The notes below the pieces were generated by a model, which saw only the letters and a program-made list of their open reading frames with translations, was not told the DNA's origin and ran no database searches. The position numbers and the translations under genes are program-made. A stretch of 64,000 nucleotides of DNA from Myxococcales bacterium (GTDB lineage: Bacteria > Myxococcota_A > UBA9160 > UBA4427), in NCBI GenBank assembly GCA_014240165.1, contig JAAZXM010000010.1, positions 1 through 64,000 on the forward strand, in the 5' to 3' direction. How positions within the stretch are numbered: the stretch's first letter is position 1; the number at the start of each line of letters is the position of its first letter. Of the stretch, positions 33,222 through 42,802 are shown one piece after another.

Positions 33222-34805
33222 ATGACTGAACAATATGACGCGATCATCATCGGCGGAGGCCATAACGGCCTGACTTGTGCCGCCTACCTCGCCAAGGCGG
33301 GCCGAAAGGTGCTGGTGCTGGAAAAGAGGCATCTCGTTGGCGGCGCCGCCGTCAGCGAAGAGATCTTTCCTGGCTTCAAGTTCACCGTTTGCTCCTACGT
33401 GGTGAGCCTTTTGCGGCCGGAGGTTATCCGCGAGCTCGAACTTGCAAAGCATGGGCTGCATATCATGCCTTTGCTGAGCTCTTTCGCCCCCACCGCGGAT
33501 GGCGACTACCTGCTCACGCATCCGGACGAATCGAGCAATTACCACGAGCTGCGTCGCCATTCCAAGCGGGACGCCGAGACCTTTCCGCTCTTCAACCAGA
33601 TGATGTACGAGATGGCCCATGCGGTGAAGCCCATCCTGGCCACGGTGCCCCCGGATCCGGGTGCGCCCGGCTTGAGTGGCCTGCGCGATCTCAACTATCT
33701 GCGCAAGCACGTTCAGGGCATGGACAAGAAATCATTTCATTGGCTGACCAAGATGATGACCATGAGCGTAAGTGACTTTCTCGACGAATGGTTCGAGACC
33801 GACATCCTCAAGTCCTTGATGGCGCTGAACGGGATCATCGGCACCATGCTGGGCCCCAAATCTCCGGGCACCGCCTATGTGCTTCTTCACCATTATATGG
33901 GCGAACTCGACGGAGCCTTCACCGCATGGGGAGCCCAGAAGGGAGGCACGGGCGGAGTCAGCGAGGCCATCGCGAGCGCGGCCCGAAGCTATGGGGCCGA
34001 GATCCGCTGCAACGCGTCGGTGGAGCAGGTGTTGGTGAAGAACGGCAAGGCCGTGGGCGTGGTGTTGGAGAACGGTGACGAGATTCGTTCCAAGGTCGTG
34101 GCATCGGGTTGTGATCCGACAGTGACCTTCCGAAAACTCGTGGAGGAAAAGGAATTGCCGAGTGAAGTGGTCTCGGCCATCGACAATTTCAAATATCGCG
34201 GCTCGTCGGGCAAGGTGAACCTCGCCCTGGACGGCATTCCCAAATTCTCGGCCTTGGGCGAAGGGGCATCGGCCCAATGCATGGCGGAGATCTGCCCCTC
34301 GATGGATTACCTGGAGCGGGCCTACGACGATGCGGTTTATGGAGGGTTTTCGAAGCGCCCCTTCATGGACGTAGAAATGCCCACGGCCAATGATCCCACC
34401 ATGGCGCCTCCGGGCAAGCACGTGATGTCGATTTTCGTGCAATATGCGAACTACGCGCTGGAGCCCTACGAGAGCCGGGATGCCCAGCGCGATGCCTTTG
34501 GCAACGCGGTGGTCGATACCCTCGCGGAGTTCGTGCCCAACCTCAAGGACCTGATTCTCCACAAGCAGGTCCTGACGCCCTGGGATATCGAGCAACGCAT
34601 TGGATTGACCGAGGGCAATATCTTCCAGGGCGAGCTGACCCTGGACCAGCTCTTCTTCTTCCGGCCCGTGCCGGGTTGGTCGGATTACCGAACGCCCATC
34701 AAGAACTATTACCAATGCGGTTCGGGCACACATCCTGGGGGCGGTATCACGGCGGGCCCCGGGCGGCTCGGCGCCTTGGAAATCCTCAAGGACGGACAGG
34801 TTTAA
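33222..34805 (+). CDS. FAD/NAD(P)-dependent oxidoreductase, phytoene-desaturase/PYROXD2-like, copy 1
   Basis: 527 residues. The N-terminal dinucleotide fold IIGGGHNGLTCAAYLAKAG is followed by the GGAAVSEE segment, and the C-terminal FAD contact is YQCGSGTHPGGGITAGPG. This group resembles CrtI-type flavoproteins, but bacterial members near amine or C1 genes have no agreed function. It starts 43 bp after the GcvT-like gene. The adjacent gene is a same-length paralogue, pointing to tandem duplication. Confidence 0.9.
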   Translation: MTEQYDAIIIGGGHNGLTCAAYLAKAGRKVLVLEKRHLVGGAAVSEEIFPGFKFTVCSYVVSLLRPEVIRELELAKHGLHIMPLLSSFAPTADGDYLLTHPDESSNYHELRRHSKRDAETFPLFNQMMYEMAHAVKPILATVPPDPGAPGLSGLRDLNYLRKHVQGMDKKSFHWLTKMMTMSVSDFLDEWFETDILKSLMALNGIIGTMLGPKSPGTAYVLLHHYMGELDGAFTAWGAQKGGTGGVSEAIASAARSYGAEIRCNASVEQVLVKNGKAVGVVLENGDEIRSKVVASGCDPTVTFRKLVEEKELPSEVVSAIDNFKYRGSSGKVNLALDGIPKFSALGEGASAQCMAEICPSMDYLERAYDDAVYGGFSKRPFMDVEMPTANDPTMAPPGKHVMSIFVQYANYALEPYESRDAQRDAFGNAVVDTLAEFVPNLKDLILHKQVLTPWDIEQRIGLTEGNIFQGELTLDQLFFFRPVPGWSDYRTPIKNYYQCGSGTHPGGGITAGPGRLGALEILKDGQV

Positions 34806-34883
34806 GCAAGTCGAAGGTTTTATCTAGCGCGCAGTCCGCCTCGGCAGAACGGGGCACTGCGAATACAGAGTGGGGATGAGAGC

Positions 34884-36467
34884 ATGTCGGATTGCGACGT
34901 CATTATCATCGGAGCCGGTCATAACGGTCTGGTGGCTGCGAGTTATCTCGCCAAAGCCGGGCGCAAGGTGATCGTGTTGGAAAAGAACGCCCAGGTGGGC
35001 GGTGCAGCGGTCTCCGAGGAGTTCTTCCTGGGTTTCAAGGCCTCGACCTGCGCCGGTGGCGCGGGCTATCTGAGCGAAAAGGTGGTGGCGGATCTGAAGC
35101 TGGCGGAGCATGGCCTCGCCATCGAGCCCAGCGACGCGCTGGTATTCGTTCCCCAACCGGATGGATCCAACCTCACGATCTGGCGCGATGTCGATCGCAC
35201 CGCGAAGGAGATCGAGAAGTTCTCGGCGGCGGATGCGAAGGCCTACCCGCGCTTCGTAGAGGCCATGCGTCCCATGGCCAAAGCGGTGGAGAGCCTGTTG
35301 CGGATCACTCCGCCGGATCTCCCGGATGTGGGCTGGGAAGATCTCACCAGCGCCCGAACCATGGCGGGCCCGGTCTGGAAAATCGGGCGCAAGCATATCA
35401 GCCAATTTCTCAAGACCCTGCCCATGCCCGTGGCGGATCTTCTCGATGAGTGGTTCGAATCGGATGTCGTGATGGGGGCCATCGCTTCCAGTGCCGTTCG
35501 GGATATTACCTGGGGTCCAAGGGAATCCGGCACCGCCTATACGTTGCTCTACAACTGGGCGCTCAGTAATACCGGGCTCTTTCGCTCGTCCGGGGGAATG
35601 CAGGGCGGTATGGGGGCCATCACCGGCGCCATAGCCCGGGCGGCTACGGGCTTCGGAGCGGAAATTCGCACCGATTGCCCGGTTTCGGACATCCTCCTGG
35701 AAGGCGGGCGCGCCGTGGGCGTTCGGCTCGCTTCGGGAGAAAGTCTCAAGGCGCCGACCCTCGTGTCGGGCGCAGATCCGCGCACCACCTTTACCCGCCT
35801 CATTCACCCCTCGGCACTCGACCTCACCGTGGTGCGGCATACGCGGAATATCAAATACCGCGGGTCGGCGGCCCGGGTGCACCTGGCCCTGGCCAACTTG
35901 CCCGAGATTACGGCTCTGGCGGGGGGGGATACGAAGGCGCTCGAGGGCAGCGTACAAATTGCGCCCAACATGACCTATATCCAGCGTGCTTACGATTGCA
36001 CGAAATACGGGGAGTACGCCCCCCATCCCTACCTCGACATCGAGATCCCGACGCTTCGTGACCCCGGCCTGGCGCCGGCGGGACGCCACGTCATGTCAAT
36101 CACGGCCAAGTACGCCCCCTACGCGCTGCGCAGTGGAAGCTGGGAGGATCATCGGGAGAATTTCGGCGAAGTGGTGTTGTCTGCTCTCGAGGTCTATATC
36201 CCCAAGATTCGCGATGCGGTGCTTCACCGCGAGATATTGTTGCCGGTGGATCTCGAGGAGCGTTTCGGTCTGCCCGAAGGCAATGGCAGCCATGGCGATA
36301 TGACCCTCGATCAATTCCTTCATATGCGTCCATTGCCGGGCTACGCGCAATATAAATCGCCGGTGGAAGGGCTCTATCTTTGCGGCGCGGGTGCGCATCC
36401 GGGCGGCGGCGTGACGGGGTTGCCCGGCCACAACGCGGCTCGGGAAATTCTCAGGGCGACGGGGTAG
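34884..36467 (+). CDS. FAD/NAD(P)-dependent oxidoreductase, phytoene-desaturase/PYROXD2-like, copy 2
   Basis: 527 residues, the same length as the previous gene and similar throughout: IIGAGHNGLVAASYLAKAGR at the N-terminus, GGAAVSEEFFLGFK, WGPRESGTAYTLLYN and C-terminal GAGAHPGGGVTGLPGHNAA. Clear sequence divergence in the middle suggests different substrates, or a heterodimer with copy 1. The gap to copy 1 is 78 bp, and the crotonase follows 71 bp later. Reaction unknown; presumably oxidation or desaturation of a small catabolite. Confidence 0.9.
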   Translation: MSDCDVIIIGAGHNGLVAASYLAKAGRKVIVLEKNAQVGGAAVSEEFFLGFKASTCAGGAGYLSEKVVADLKLAEHGLAIEPSDALVFVPQPDGSNLTIWRDVDRTAKEIEKFSAADAKAYPRFVEAMRPMAKAVESLLRITPPDLPDVGWEDLTSARTMAGPVWKIGRKHISQFLKTLPMPVADLLDEWFESDVVMGAIASSAVRDITWGPRESGTAYTLLYNWALSNTGLFRSSGGMQGGMGAITGAIARAATGFGAEIRTDCPVSDILLEGGRAVGVRLASGESLKAPTLVSGADPRTTFTRLIHPSALDLTVVRHTRNIKYRGSAARVHLALANLPEITALAGGDTKALEGSVQIAPNMTYIQRAYDCTKYGEYAPHPYLDIEIPTLRDPGLAPAGRHVMSITAKYAPYALRSGSWEDHRENFGEVVLSALEVYIPKIRDAVLHREILLPVDLEERFGLPEGNGSHGDMTLDQFLHMRPLPGYAQYKSPVEGLYLCGAGAHPGGGVTGLPGHNAAREILRATG

Positions 36468-36538
36468 GCCCCGCATGGGGTCTGGGCTTTTCGCCCGAGC
36501 CCGCTGTACATTCGAAACAACCCTGGAGTAAAGAGCCC

Positions 36539-37369
36539 ATGGGCTTGGAGACCATTGTCTACGCCGTAGAGGGACCGATCGCCCTCATCACCCTCAACCG
36601 GCCCGCGAAGCTGAACGCCATCAATCCCGCGATGGTGGAGGAACTCGGGCAGGCGCTCGATCGCGCCGAGGCCGACGAGGCCGTTCGGGCCATCGTGTTG
36701 CGCGGGGAGGGCAGGGCCTTCTCGGCGGGCTTTGACCTGGACATGGGCGACAACGACGCGGGCGACGAGGTCAGCTTTCTCAGGCGCGAACTGCGCAGGG
36801 ATCTCGATATCATCATGCGCTTCTGGCATTGCCCCAAGCCGACCCTGGCCGCGGTTCATGGCTATTGCCTGGGGAGCGCCATGGAAATGGCGGTTGCCTG
36901 CGATGTGACGGTGGCCGCCGAGGGTTGCCGTTTCGGTGCGCCGGAGGTGAATTTCGGTGATGGGATCGTGGCCTTGATCCTGCCCTGGGTTATCGGGGTC
37001 AAGCAGGCCAAGGAATTGCTTCTTACCGGAGATGATCAGGTCTCCGCCGAGCGGGCGTTGGCCCTCGGGCTCGTCAACCACGTGGTCGCGTCCGACGATT
37101 GCCTGGAAAAGGCCATGGCGATCGCCCGCAAGATTGCGGGCAATGACCGCTCCGCGGTGGCTCTGACCAAGCAGGCGATCAATCGAAGCTGCGAAATCAT
37201 GGGTATGGGCCCGGCCCTGGAGCAGAACCTGGAATTGGCGGTGGTGATTGGTTCCCAGGAAACCCCGGAGTCTCGGGCCTTCAACGAAGTGCTCGAGCGC
37301 GAGGGCCCCAAGGCGGCGATCGCCTGGCGGCGGCAGCGCCTGGGAACCGAAACGGAGCCGTCGCAATGA
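36539..37369 (+). CDS. Enoyl-CoA hydratase/isomerase family protein
   Basis: 276 residues from ATG 36539, with GGAG upstream. Crotonase features are LNRPAKLNAINPAMV, the oxyanion-hole segment GRAFSAGFDLD near residue 58, GYCLGSAMEMAVACDV, and FGAPEVNFGDG. It is only distantly similar to the crotonase at 3602. It sits at the end of the FAD-enzyme run and may act on a CoA-activated catabolite, as carnitine or betaine-like side chains would need. That is inference. Confidence 0.9.
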   Translation: MGLETIVYAVEGPIALITLNRPAKLNAINPAMVEELGQALDRAEADEAVRAIVLRGEGRAFSAGFDLDMGDNDAGDEVSFLRRELRRDLDIIMRFWHCPKPTLAAVHGYCLGSAMEMAVACDVTVAAEGCRFGAPEVNFGDGIVALILPWVIGVKQAKELLLTGDDQVSAERALALGLVNHVVASDDCLEKAMAIARKIAGNDRSAVALTKQAINRSCEIMGMGPALEQNLELAVVIGSQETPESRAFNEVLEREGPKAAIAWRRQRLGTETEPSQ

Positions 37370-37384
37370 GCCGGGCGATTCCGC

Positions 37385-38152
37385 ATGTCTAGTGGCCGGG
37401 CGCGGGGCGCGCGGATTGGGGCCGCGGCGGTGATCGTGGCGCTGGCCGGATTCCTCTACCTGCGATCTCCGGCTCCCGACGAGCCGCGCTCCGCCGTTCA
37501 AACGAAGCCGCTGCGCCCGGTGCTCGAAGTCGAACCGGATGCGGTCCCTGATTGGGCTCCACCCGAGAAGGATGAAGGAGCGTCGGAAGCGGCAGAAGAG
37601 GCATTGGCCGAGCGGGCAGGGGCCCCGGTGCGCGAACCGCCGCCCGGCGACGCTCGCCCGGACGCGGCGGATGAGGGGGCCCGAAGCGGTTGGATCCACG
37701 AACGCTACGAAGCCGCCCAGGAGGAGAGGAAGGCGATCAAGGCCGCAGCGAATCGCGAACACCGCAAGCTCAACGTGAAGGAGCGCATCGCGTATTGGGA
37801 AGTGGAATCGCGGCTCATCGATGAGATCGGGATCGATGCCTACGACGAATTGCTCTACGAGAACGGCCGAAACAACCGCACGCGAGTGAATTGGGTAGCG
37901 CCGCGCTCCAACGCCGGACACGCGGGTATTGAGAACGGCGACATTCTTGTTTCGTATGGAGGCGAGCCCGTTTTCGGCCCCCGTTCGGCGCGCGAAATGA
38001 ATCGAAATTTCGAATCTGGCGAAACCATCGTGGTGGTCGTTCGGCGAGGAGATCAATTGCTCGAGTTTCTGATCGACGCGGATTTTCGCCCGCGCGGGCG
38101 CTCGGGAATCGTCAACGGCATGACTTTGATTCCCCTGGCCGTGAAACCATGA
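37385..38152 (+). CDS. Membrane-anchored PDZ-domain protein
   Basis: 255 residues. A basic N-terminus and one membrane segment (residues ~10-26, IGAAAVIVALAGFLYL) are followed by a ~90-residue Pro/Glu/Ala-rich linker, a charged helical segment (ERYEAAQEERKAIKAAANRE) and a C-terminal PDZ-like domain. The PDZ region includes SNAGHAGIENGDILVSYGG and SGETIVVVVRRGDQLL. There is no protease domain. It is probably a periplasmic scaffold resembling the PDZ part of type II secretion or HtrA proteins. It starts 15 bp after the crotonase and overlaps the next gene by 4 bp (ATGA). Confidence 0.75.
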   Translation: MSSGRARGARIGAAAVIVALAGFLYLRSPAPDEPRSAVQTKPLRPVLEVEPDAVPDWAPPEKDEGASEAAEEALAERAGAPVREPPPGDARPDAADEGARSGWIHERYEAAQEERKAIKAAANREHRKLNVKERIAYWEVESRLIDEIGIDAYDELLYENGRNNRTRVNWVAPRSNAGHAGIENGDILVSYGGEPVFGPRSAREMNRNFESGETIVVVVRRGDQLLEFLIDADFRPRGRSGIVNGMTLIPLAVKP

Positions 38153-39537
38153 CAATGGCCGCGAGCCCCCCCGACACGCGCGAACTCAGCTTCTGGCACG
38201 AGACGGCTGATGCCATTCACCCCCCGCCCCTGGACCAGGACATCGAGGTCGACGTGGCCATTGTCGGGGCTGGCTTCACGGGGTTGTGGACAGCCTATTA
38301 CCTGAAGAACCTGGAGCCCACGCTCTCGGTGGCCATCGTCGAGGCCCATTTCCCGGGTTTCGGGGCCTCGGGGCGAAATGGCGGTTGGTGCCTGGGCGAG
38401 ATGGCGGGAACGGCCACGTATTTCGCGGATCCGGCCACCCGGGAGCCGGGCATTCGGCTGCAGCGCGCGATCTTCGAGACCGTGGACGAGGTCGGCCGGG
38501 TGGTGGCGCAGGAGGGCATCGATTGTCATTGGGCAAAAGGGGGCATGCTCAACTTGGCAACGGCGCCCGCGCACGAAGCCATCCTCCACGCCGAGGTGGC
38601 GCATTGGGCCGAATTGGGTTTCGGCGAGAAAGATTGGCTGTGGTTGGACCGCGATGCGGTGACCGAACATATTCGGAGCCCGCGGGTCAGCGCTGCGCTC
38701 TACAGTCCCCATTGTGCGGCGATTCATCCCCTCCGCCTGGCCACGGGCCTGGCAAAAGTTGTCCAGGGCCTGGGCGTTGAAATCTACGGCGAAACGCCCG
38801 CGACCCGTATCGAAAAAGGCAGTGTGCTGACCCCACGTGGCCGGGTCCAGGCGGATCGCGTAGTGCTTGCCACCGAGGCCTACACCGACTCCATCGCGGG
38901 TCGGAAACGGCAGATGCTTGCGCTTCACTCCATGATGATCGCCACCGAGCCGCTCTCGGCGCAAACCTGGGAGGAGATCGGCCTGGGAGCGCGTCAAACT
39001 TTTGGCGACCCCCGGCGCACGGTGATCTACGGGCAACGCACGGCGGACGATCGCATTGCCTTCGGGACCCGCGGCGGATATTTCTTTGGCTCGAGAACCC
39101 GCTCGCGTTTCGCACCGGACGAACGTTTTTTCATTCAGGCGCGGAAAAACCTGTGGGAACTCTTCCCGGTGTTGGAGGATGCCGAGGTGACCCACAGCTG
39201 GGGGGGCGCCCTGGGGGTTCCTCGGAATTGGCGCCCCTCTGTGGGGATGGACCGCCGAGCGGGGCTGGCCTGGGCCGGGGGCTATGTGGGCGAAGGCGTC
39301 GCGGCCAGCAACCTGGGCGGGCGATCCGTCGCCGACCTGATCCTCGAAAGGAATTCGCCCCTGGTCGAATTGCCCTGGGTGTCCGCTGGCTTCGAGAAGT
39401 GGGAACCCGAACCCCTGCGCTGGCTGGGCGCGATGGCGATGGATGCCTTGGGGGAGCGATTGGATCGGGCCGAATTCGCCGGCCACCGCCCGCCCCGGGT
39501 GCTGAATTCCCTCTACGATTGGATCGTCAGGAAGTAG
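38149..39537 (+). CDS. DAO-family FAD-dependent amine/amino acid oxidoreductase
   Basis: 462 residues, translationally coupled to the PDZ gene by an ATGA overlap. The FAD-binding motif VAIVGAGFTGLWTAYYL is near residue 35, with the substrate-side segment GFGASGRNGGWCLGEMAG. C-terminal GYVGEGVAASNLGGRSVADL completes the flavin site. The pattern is close to gamma-glutamylputrescine oxidase and other glycine/D-amino acid oxidases (DadA/PuuB group). It could oxidise a secondary or N-methylated amine generated by the upstream genes. The exact substrate is not readable. Confidence 0.9.
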   Translation: MTMAASPPDTRELSFWHETADAIHPPPLDQDIEVDVAIVGAGFTGLWTAYYLKNLEPTLSVAIVEAHFPGFGASGRNGGWCLGEMAGTATYFADPATREPGIRLQRAIFETVDEVGRVVAQEGIDCHWAKGGMLNLATAPAHEAILHAEVAHWAELGFGEKDWLWLDRDAVTEHIRSPRVSAALYSPHCAAIHPLRLATGLAKVVQGLGVEIYGETPATRIEKGSVLTPRGRVQADRVVLATEAYTDSIAGRKRQMLALHSMMIATEPLSAQTWEEIGLGARQTFGDPRRTVIYGQRTADDRIAFGTRGGYFFGSRTRSRFAPDERFFIQARKNLWELFPVLEDAEVTHSWGGALGVPRNWRPSVGMDRRAGLAWAGGYVGEGVAASNLGGRSVADLILERNSPLVELPWVSAGFEKWEPEPLRWLGAMAMDALGERLDRAEFAGHRPPRVLNSLYDWIVRK

Positions 39538-39634
39538 GGCATTCTGGGTTAGAGTGGTGAGTCGGGGCGAGGGGATAGGAACAGGCCACGAGGGAGCCGG
39601 CGGCTCCCGACCCGATGGGAGAGCGACCACCGCC

Positions 39635-42600
39635 ATGATCCGGCTTTTTGCATTGCGCGAGACGGCTCTCTGGGCCGCACTTTTTCTGGCTGGCCATCTC
39701 GCCCTGCCTTCGGTGGGTTGGGCCGCTCCGGACGCGCCGGGGTCGAGCCCCGCCGATTCTTCCCAGGTCATCCTCGACCGCATCGGGGCGCTGGAAGCCG
39801 AGAGCGACGCCAAGTGCAACTCCACCGCCAGCCGCTTCGAGGATTTCCTCTTTGGGACGCCGCTATCCGAAGCCGCCCGGCTCGAAAAAACGCGTCTCCA
39901 GAAAGCGCTGGCGCGTCAGCTCTGGTTTCCGGCCAGTGACGCCGCCCGGGCCGCGGGGGAATCCGCCGTGACCGCAGGGCGGATCGAGGCCGAGGCCGAT
40001 GCCATCTTGAGCGCATCGGATGGACCCGGCGGAGCGCTGAAGATTCTCTTTCCCGGCCAGGCTCCATTGGAGATCTCATCCCGGCGTAGCGAGCAATACG
40101 GATCCATCGCGTATTCCCTACGGGCCATCCTTGCGGTGGAACAGGAAAACCTGCTGTCCTCGGCCGAGCCGCCCATGGCCCTGACCCCCAAGGCGACCCG
40201 TTCGCTCCAACGCGCTCTCGACCTCGTCTTTCTTTCCGCGCTGCTTCGAGCCGACGAGGAAGCCCGGATGGAGAACGCAAACGAAATCGGCGCGGACACG
40301 TTGGCCCGTGCATGGAGCGCGCTGGTTCCTCCCGGCGAAGCGGCTGCCGCCATGCTCGCGCTTTCGGAGGACCTCGAAGGCGCTGCCCCGGATCGCGGGC
40401 TCCTCGATGAACTCATCACCAAGAAGATCGAGGCGTATCGCGCCTACAACGAACTGGGCGACCGGAAGGCTCGGGCGCTCTTCATCACCAACACCGTGCG
40501 CTTTTACGCCCGGGCGAAGATTGCGCGTAACGCCGACGCCCGGACCCGGATCATAGGCGCCGTCAATCGCGATCTCGATGCCTTTTCCGGGGCCCTCCTG
40601 GCGGCGGCCACCCAGGAAGCCGAGAAGAGGGGCCATGCTCTGATCCGGGCAGATGACGCCGGCGCGGCAACCCGAGCGCTTCTCCCCCAGGAGATCGACG
40701 TCTTCGAGGATGTCTGGGTCTTCCCGAATTTCGGAGGCGAGGAAACCGTTGTCCTCGAAGCGTACGATTGCGACTCCTTTCGGGATTTTGGTTTCCATTG
40801 GCAATCGCTGCGAAGGGCATTGGATGCGAGGCCGCAGCCCTCCCCCTCCCCGGATCCCTTCGCTGCGGAGATTCTCGCCGAGACGATTTCCCAATACGGT
40901 GTCTTGCTGCTTCGCCTGGCGGGGGAGAAAGCGAATGCGCGTCCAGAGAACCTGCTGTTGACGCCAGCCGACCTCGCCGCCAGTGCGGAGGAGATCAGCG
41001 CGCGTGCCAAGCGACATCCCGCTGCGGCGCCTGAGCGGGCGAGTGCCAGTCACGTTGTCTCCGCTCCGTCGGTTTCAAGCGGCGTGGCTCCGGAATTCTT
41101 CTTCACCGATGTGACCGAGTCGGCCGGGCTGGACTTTCGCCATCGCTCATCGCGATGGCTCGGCGAATTTCGCCACAAGCAGGTCAAGACGCCCCCGACC
41201 TTTTCCGGGGGCGGCGTTGCAGCCGAAGATATCGATGGGGACGGTTACGTGGACATTCTGCTGGTGGGAGGCGCGGGGAATGCGCTCCTGCTGAACGACG
41301 GTGCGGGAGGTTTCCTGGACATGACCGCCGAGGCGGGCCTGGATTACCGCCGTCCCGATGGATCCCGGCCCGAACCCCGAAAGCCCATCGTCGCGGACTT
41401 CGACAACGATGGTCTCCAAGACATCCTGATCTCTCATGCCAATGACGACCATCGGCTCTACCGAAATATCGGGGGGCGGCGTTTCGAAGATGTGTCCAGC
41501 AAAGCGGGCCTGGGCGGAGCGGGGCTCATCGGCGGCCCGGCGACTGCTTTCGATTTCGATGGCGATGGCCTGCTCGATCTCTACCTGGCCTATTTCGGCA
41601 ACTATTTGGAGGGCGATTTTCCTGCCCAGGATCGCGATAACCACGAAGCGCTTCCCAATCGCCTCTTTCGCAATCGCGGCGGTATGCGCTTTGAAGATGT
41701 CACGGAAAAGAGCGGCACGGGGGATCGGGGCTGGACCCAGGCTGTTTCCCACCTGGATTTTGACGGGGACGGCCGGCAGGACCTCGTTGTGGCCAACGAC
41801 TACGGGCGCAACGCTTTTCTGCGCAATGAGGGTGACGGGCGCTTTCGCGATGTGGCGCCCGAACTCGGCATGGACAAGGCGCTTCACTCCATGAACGTGG
41901 GGGTCACCGACATCAATCTCGATGGCTATCCCGATGTCTACATTTCCAATATCGCCACCCTGGTGAAGGACAACAAGTACACATTCCCCGATGTGAATAC
42001 GCCCTTGGACTTTGATCTGCGGGCCATGTCGGGAATGCTCGTCAAGGAAGCGGATACTTTTTTCGTTTCCGAGACCGAGGCGGGCGGGTTCAAAGGCTAC
42101 GCGCTCTCGGCGGACGTGGAACGCGGGGCCACCTCGACGGGCTGGGCCTGGGATGCGGAGTTTCTGGATTTCGATCACGACGGGGATGACGATCTCTATC
42201 TCGTCAATGGCACCAACGACTACAATGCCTTCTCGATGATCGTGGGCAATGGCCAGGAGGGCGAAGACGCGGGCTCACTTCTTCTGAGCCATTCCCGGGA
42301 ATCGAATGTCTTCTTTCTCAACGAGGGCGGAAAACTTCGTAACCGATCGGCCGAGAGCGGCGCCGATTTCGTGGGGAACTCGCGAAGCACCGCCTATTTC
42401 GATTTCGACGCCGATGGCGATCTCGATATCGTGGTGAACAACTTCCACGCCCCAGCGACCCTGCTTCGGAACAACAGCGAGGCGCGCGATCATCACTGGC
42501 TCAAGGTCAAACTCGAGGGCGACCCCGAACAGGGGTCCACCCGCGATGCCATCGGGGCCTGGATCCACGTCACTGCAGAAGGGGGAATCAAGAATTCCCG

Positions 42601-42802
42601 GCTGGTTCAGGGGGGTTCGGGCTATCTCTCCATGAACCCCAAGCAGCAGCATTTTGGCCTGGGCAGGGCGAAGACCGCGGACGTTCGGATAGTCTGGCCC
42701 GGGGGCGATGAGCAGGTCTTCGAAGGCCTCGCTGTGGACGAGGCCTATACGATTTCCCAGGCTTCGGGTCTCAGGGGGCGGAAGGCCGCGTCGGCGCCTT
42801 GA
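39635..42802 (+). CDS. Exported CRTAC1-type VCBS/FG-GAP repeat protein with ASPIC/UnbV domain
   Basis: 1055 residues from ATG 39635, which places a signal peptide (LWAALFLAGHLALPSVGWAA) at the N-terminus; the frame is open to 39554. Residues ~35-480 form a mostly helical region I do not recognise. From ~489, VCBS/FG-GAP calcium-binding repeats follow (DIDGDGYVDILLVGG, DFDNDGLQDILISH, DFDGDGLLDLYLAYFG, DFDADGDLDIVVNN), making a beta propeller. The ASPIC/UnbV domain ends the protein (RDAIGAWIHVTAEGG, WPGGDEQVFEGL). Extracellular or periplasmic; function unknown. Its last 32 bp overlap the convergent homologue. Confidence 0.88.
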   Translation: MIRLFALRETALWAALFLAGHLALPSVGWAAPDAPGSSPADSSQVILDRIGALEAESDAKCNSTASRFEDFLFGTPLSEAARLEKTRLQKALARQLWFPASDAARAAGESAVTAGRIEAEADAILSASDGPGGALKILFPGQAPLEISSRRSEQYGSIAYSLRAILAVEQENLLSSAEPPMALTPKATRSLQRALDLVFLSALLRADEEARMENANEIGADTLARAWSALVPPGEAAAAMLALSEDLEGAAPDRGLLDELITKKIEAYRAYNELGDRKARALFITNTVRFYARAKIARNADARTRIIGAVNRDLDAFSGALLAAATQEAEKRGHALIRADDAGAATRALLPQEIDVFEDVWVFPNFGGEETVVLEAYDCDSFRDFGFHWQSLRRALDARPQPSPSPDPFAAEILAETISQYGVLLLRLAGEKANARPENLLLTPADLAASAEEISARAKRHPAAAPERASASHVVSAPSVSSGVAPEFFFTDVTESAGLDFRHRSSRWLGEFRHKQVKTPPTFSGGGVAAEDIDGDGYVDILLVGGAGNALLLNDGAGGFLDMTAEAGLDYRRPDGSRPEPRKPIVADFDNDGLQDILISHANDDHRLYRNIGGRRFEDVSSKAGLGGAGLIGGPATAFDFDGDGLLDLYLAYFGNYLEGDFPAQDRDNHEALPNRLFRNRGGMRFEDVTEKSGTGDRGWTQAVSHLDFDGDGRQDLVVANDYGRNAFLRNEGDGRFRDVAPELGMDKALHSMNVGVTDINLDGYPDVYISNIATLVKDNKYTFPDVNTPLDFDLRAMSGMLVKEADTFFVSETEAGGFKGYALSADVERGATSTGWAWDAEFLDFDHDGDDDLYLVNGTNDYNAFSMIVGNGQEGEDAGSLLLSHSRESNVFFLNEGGKLRNRSAESGADFVGNSRSTAYFDFDADGDLDIVVNNFHAPATLLRNNSEARDHHWLKVKLEGDPEQGSTRDAIGAWIHVTAEGGIKNSRLVQGGSGYLSMNPKQQHFGLGRAKTADVRIVWPGGDEQVFEGLAVDEAYTISQASGLRGRKAASAP

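Noticed and set aside
36374-39825. Two antisense open frames of about 590 codons each
   Set aside because: Both mirror well-supported plus-strand genes (crotonase, PDZ, DAO oxidase) and show no domains.
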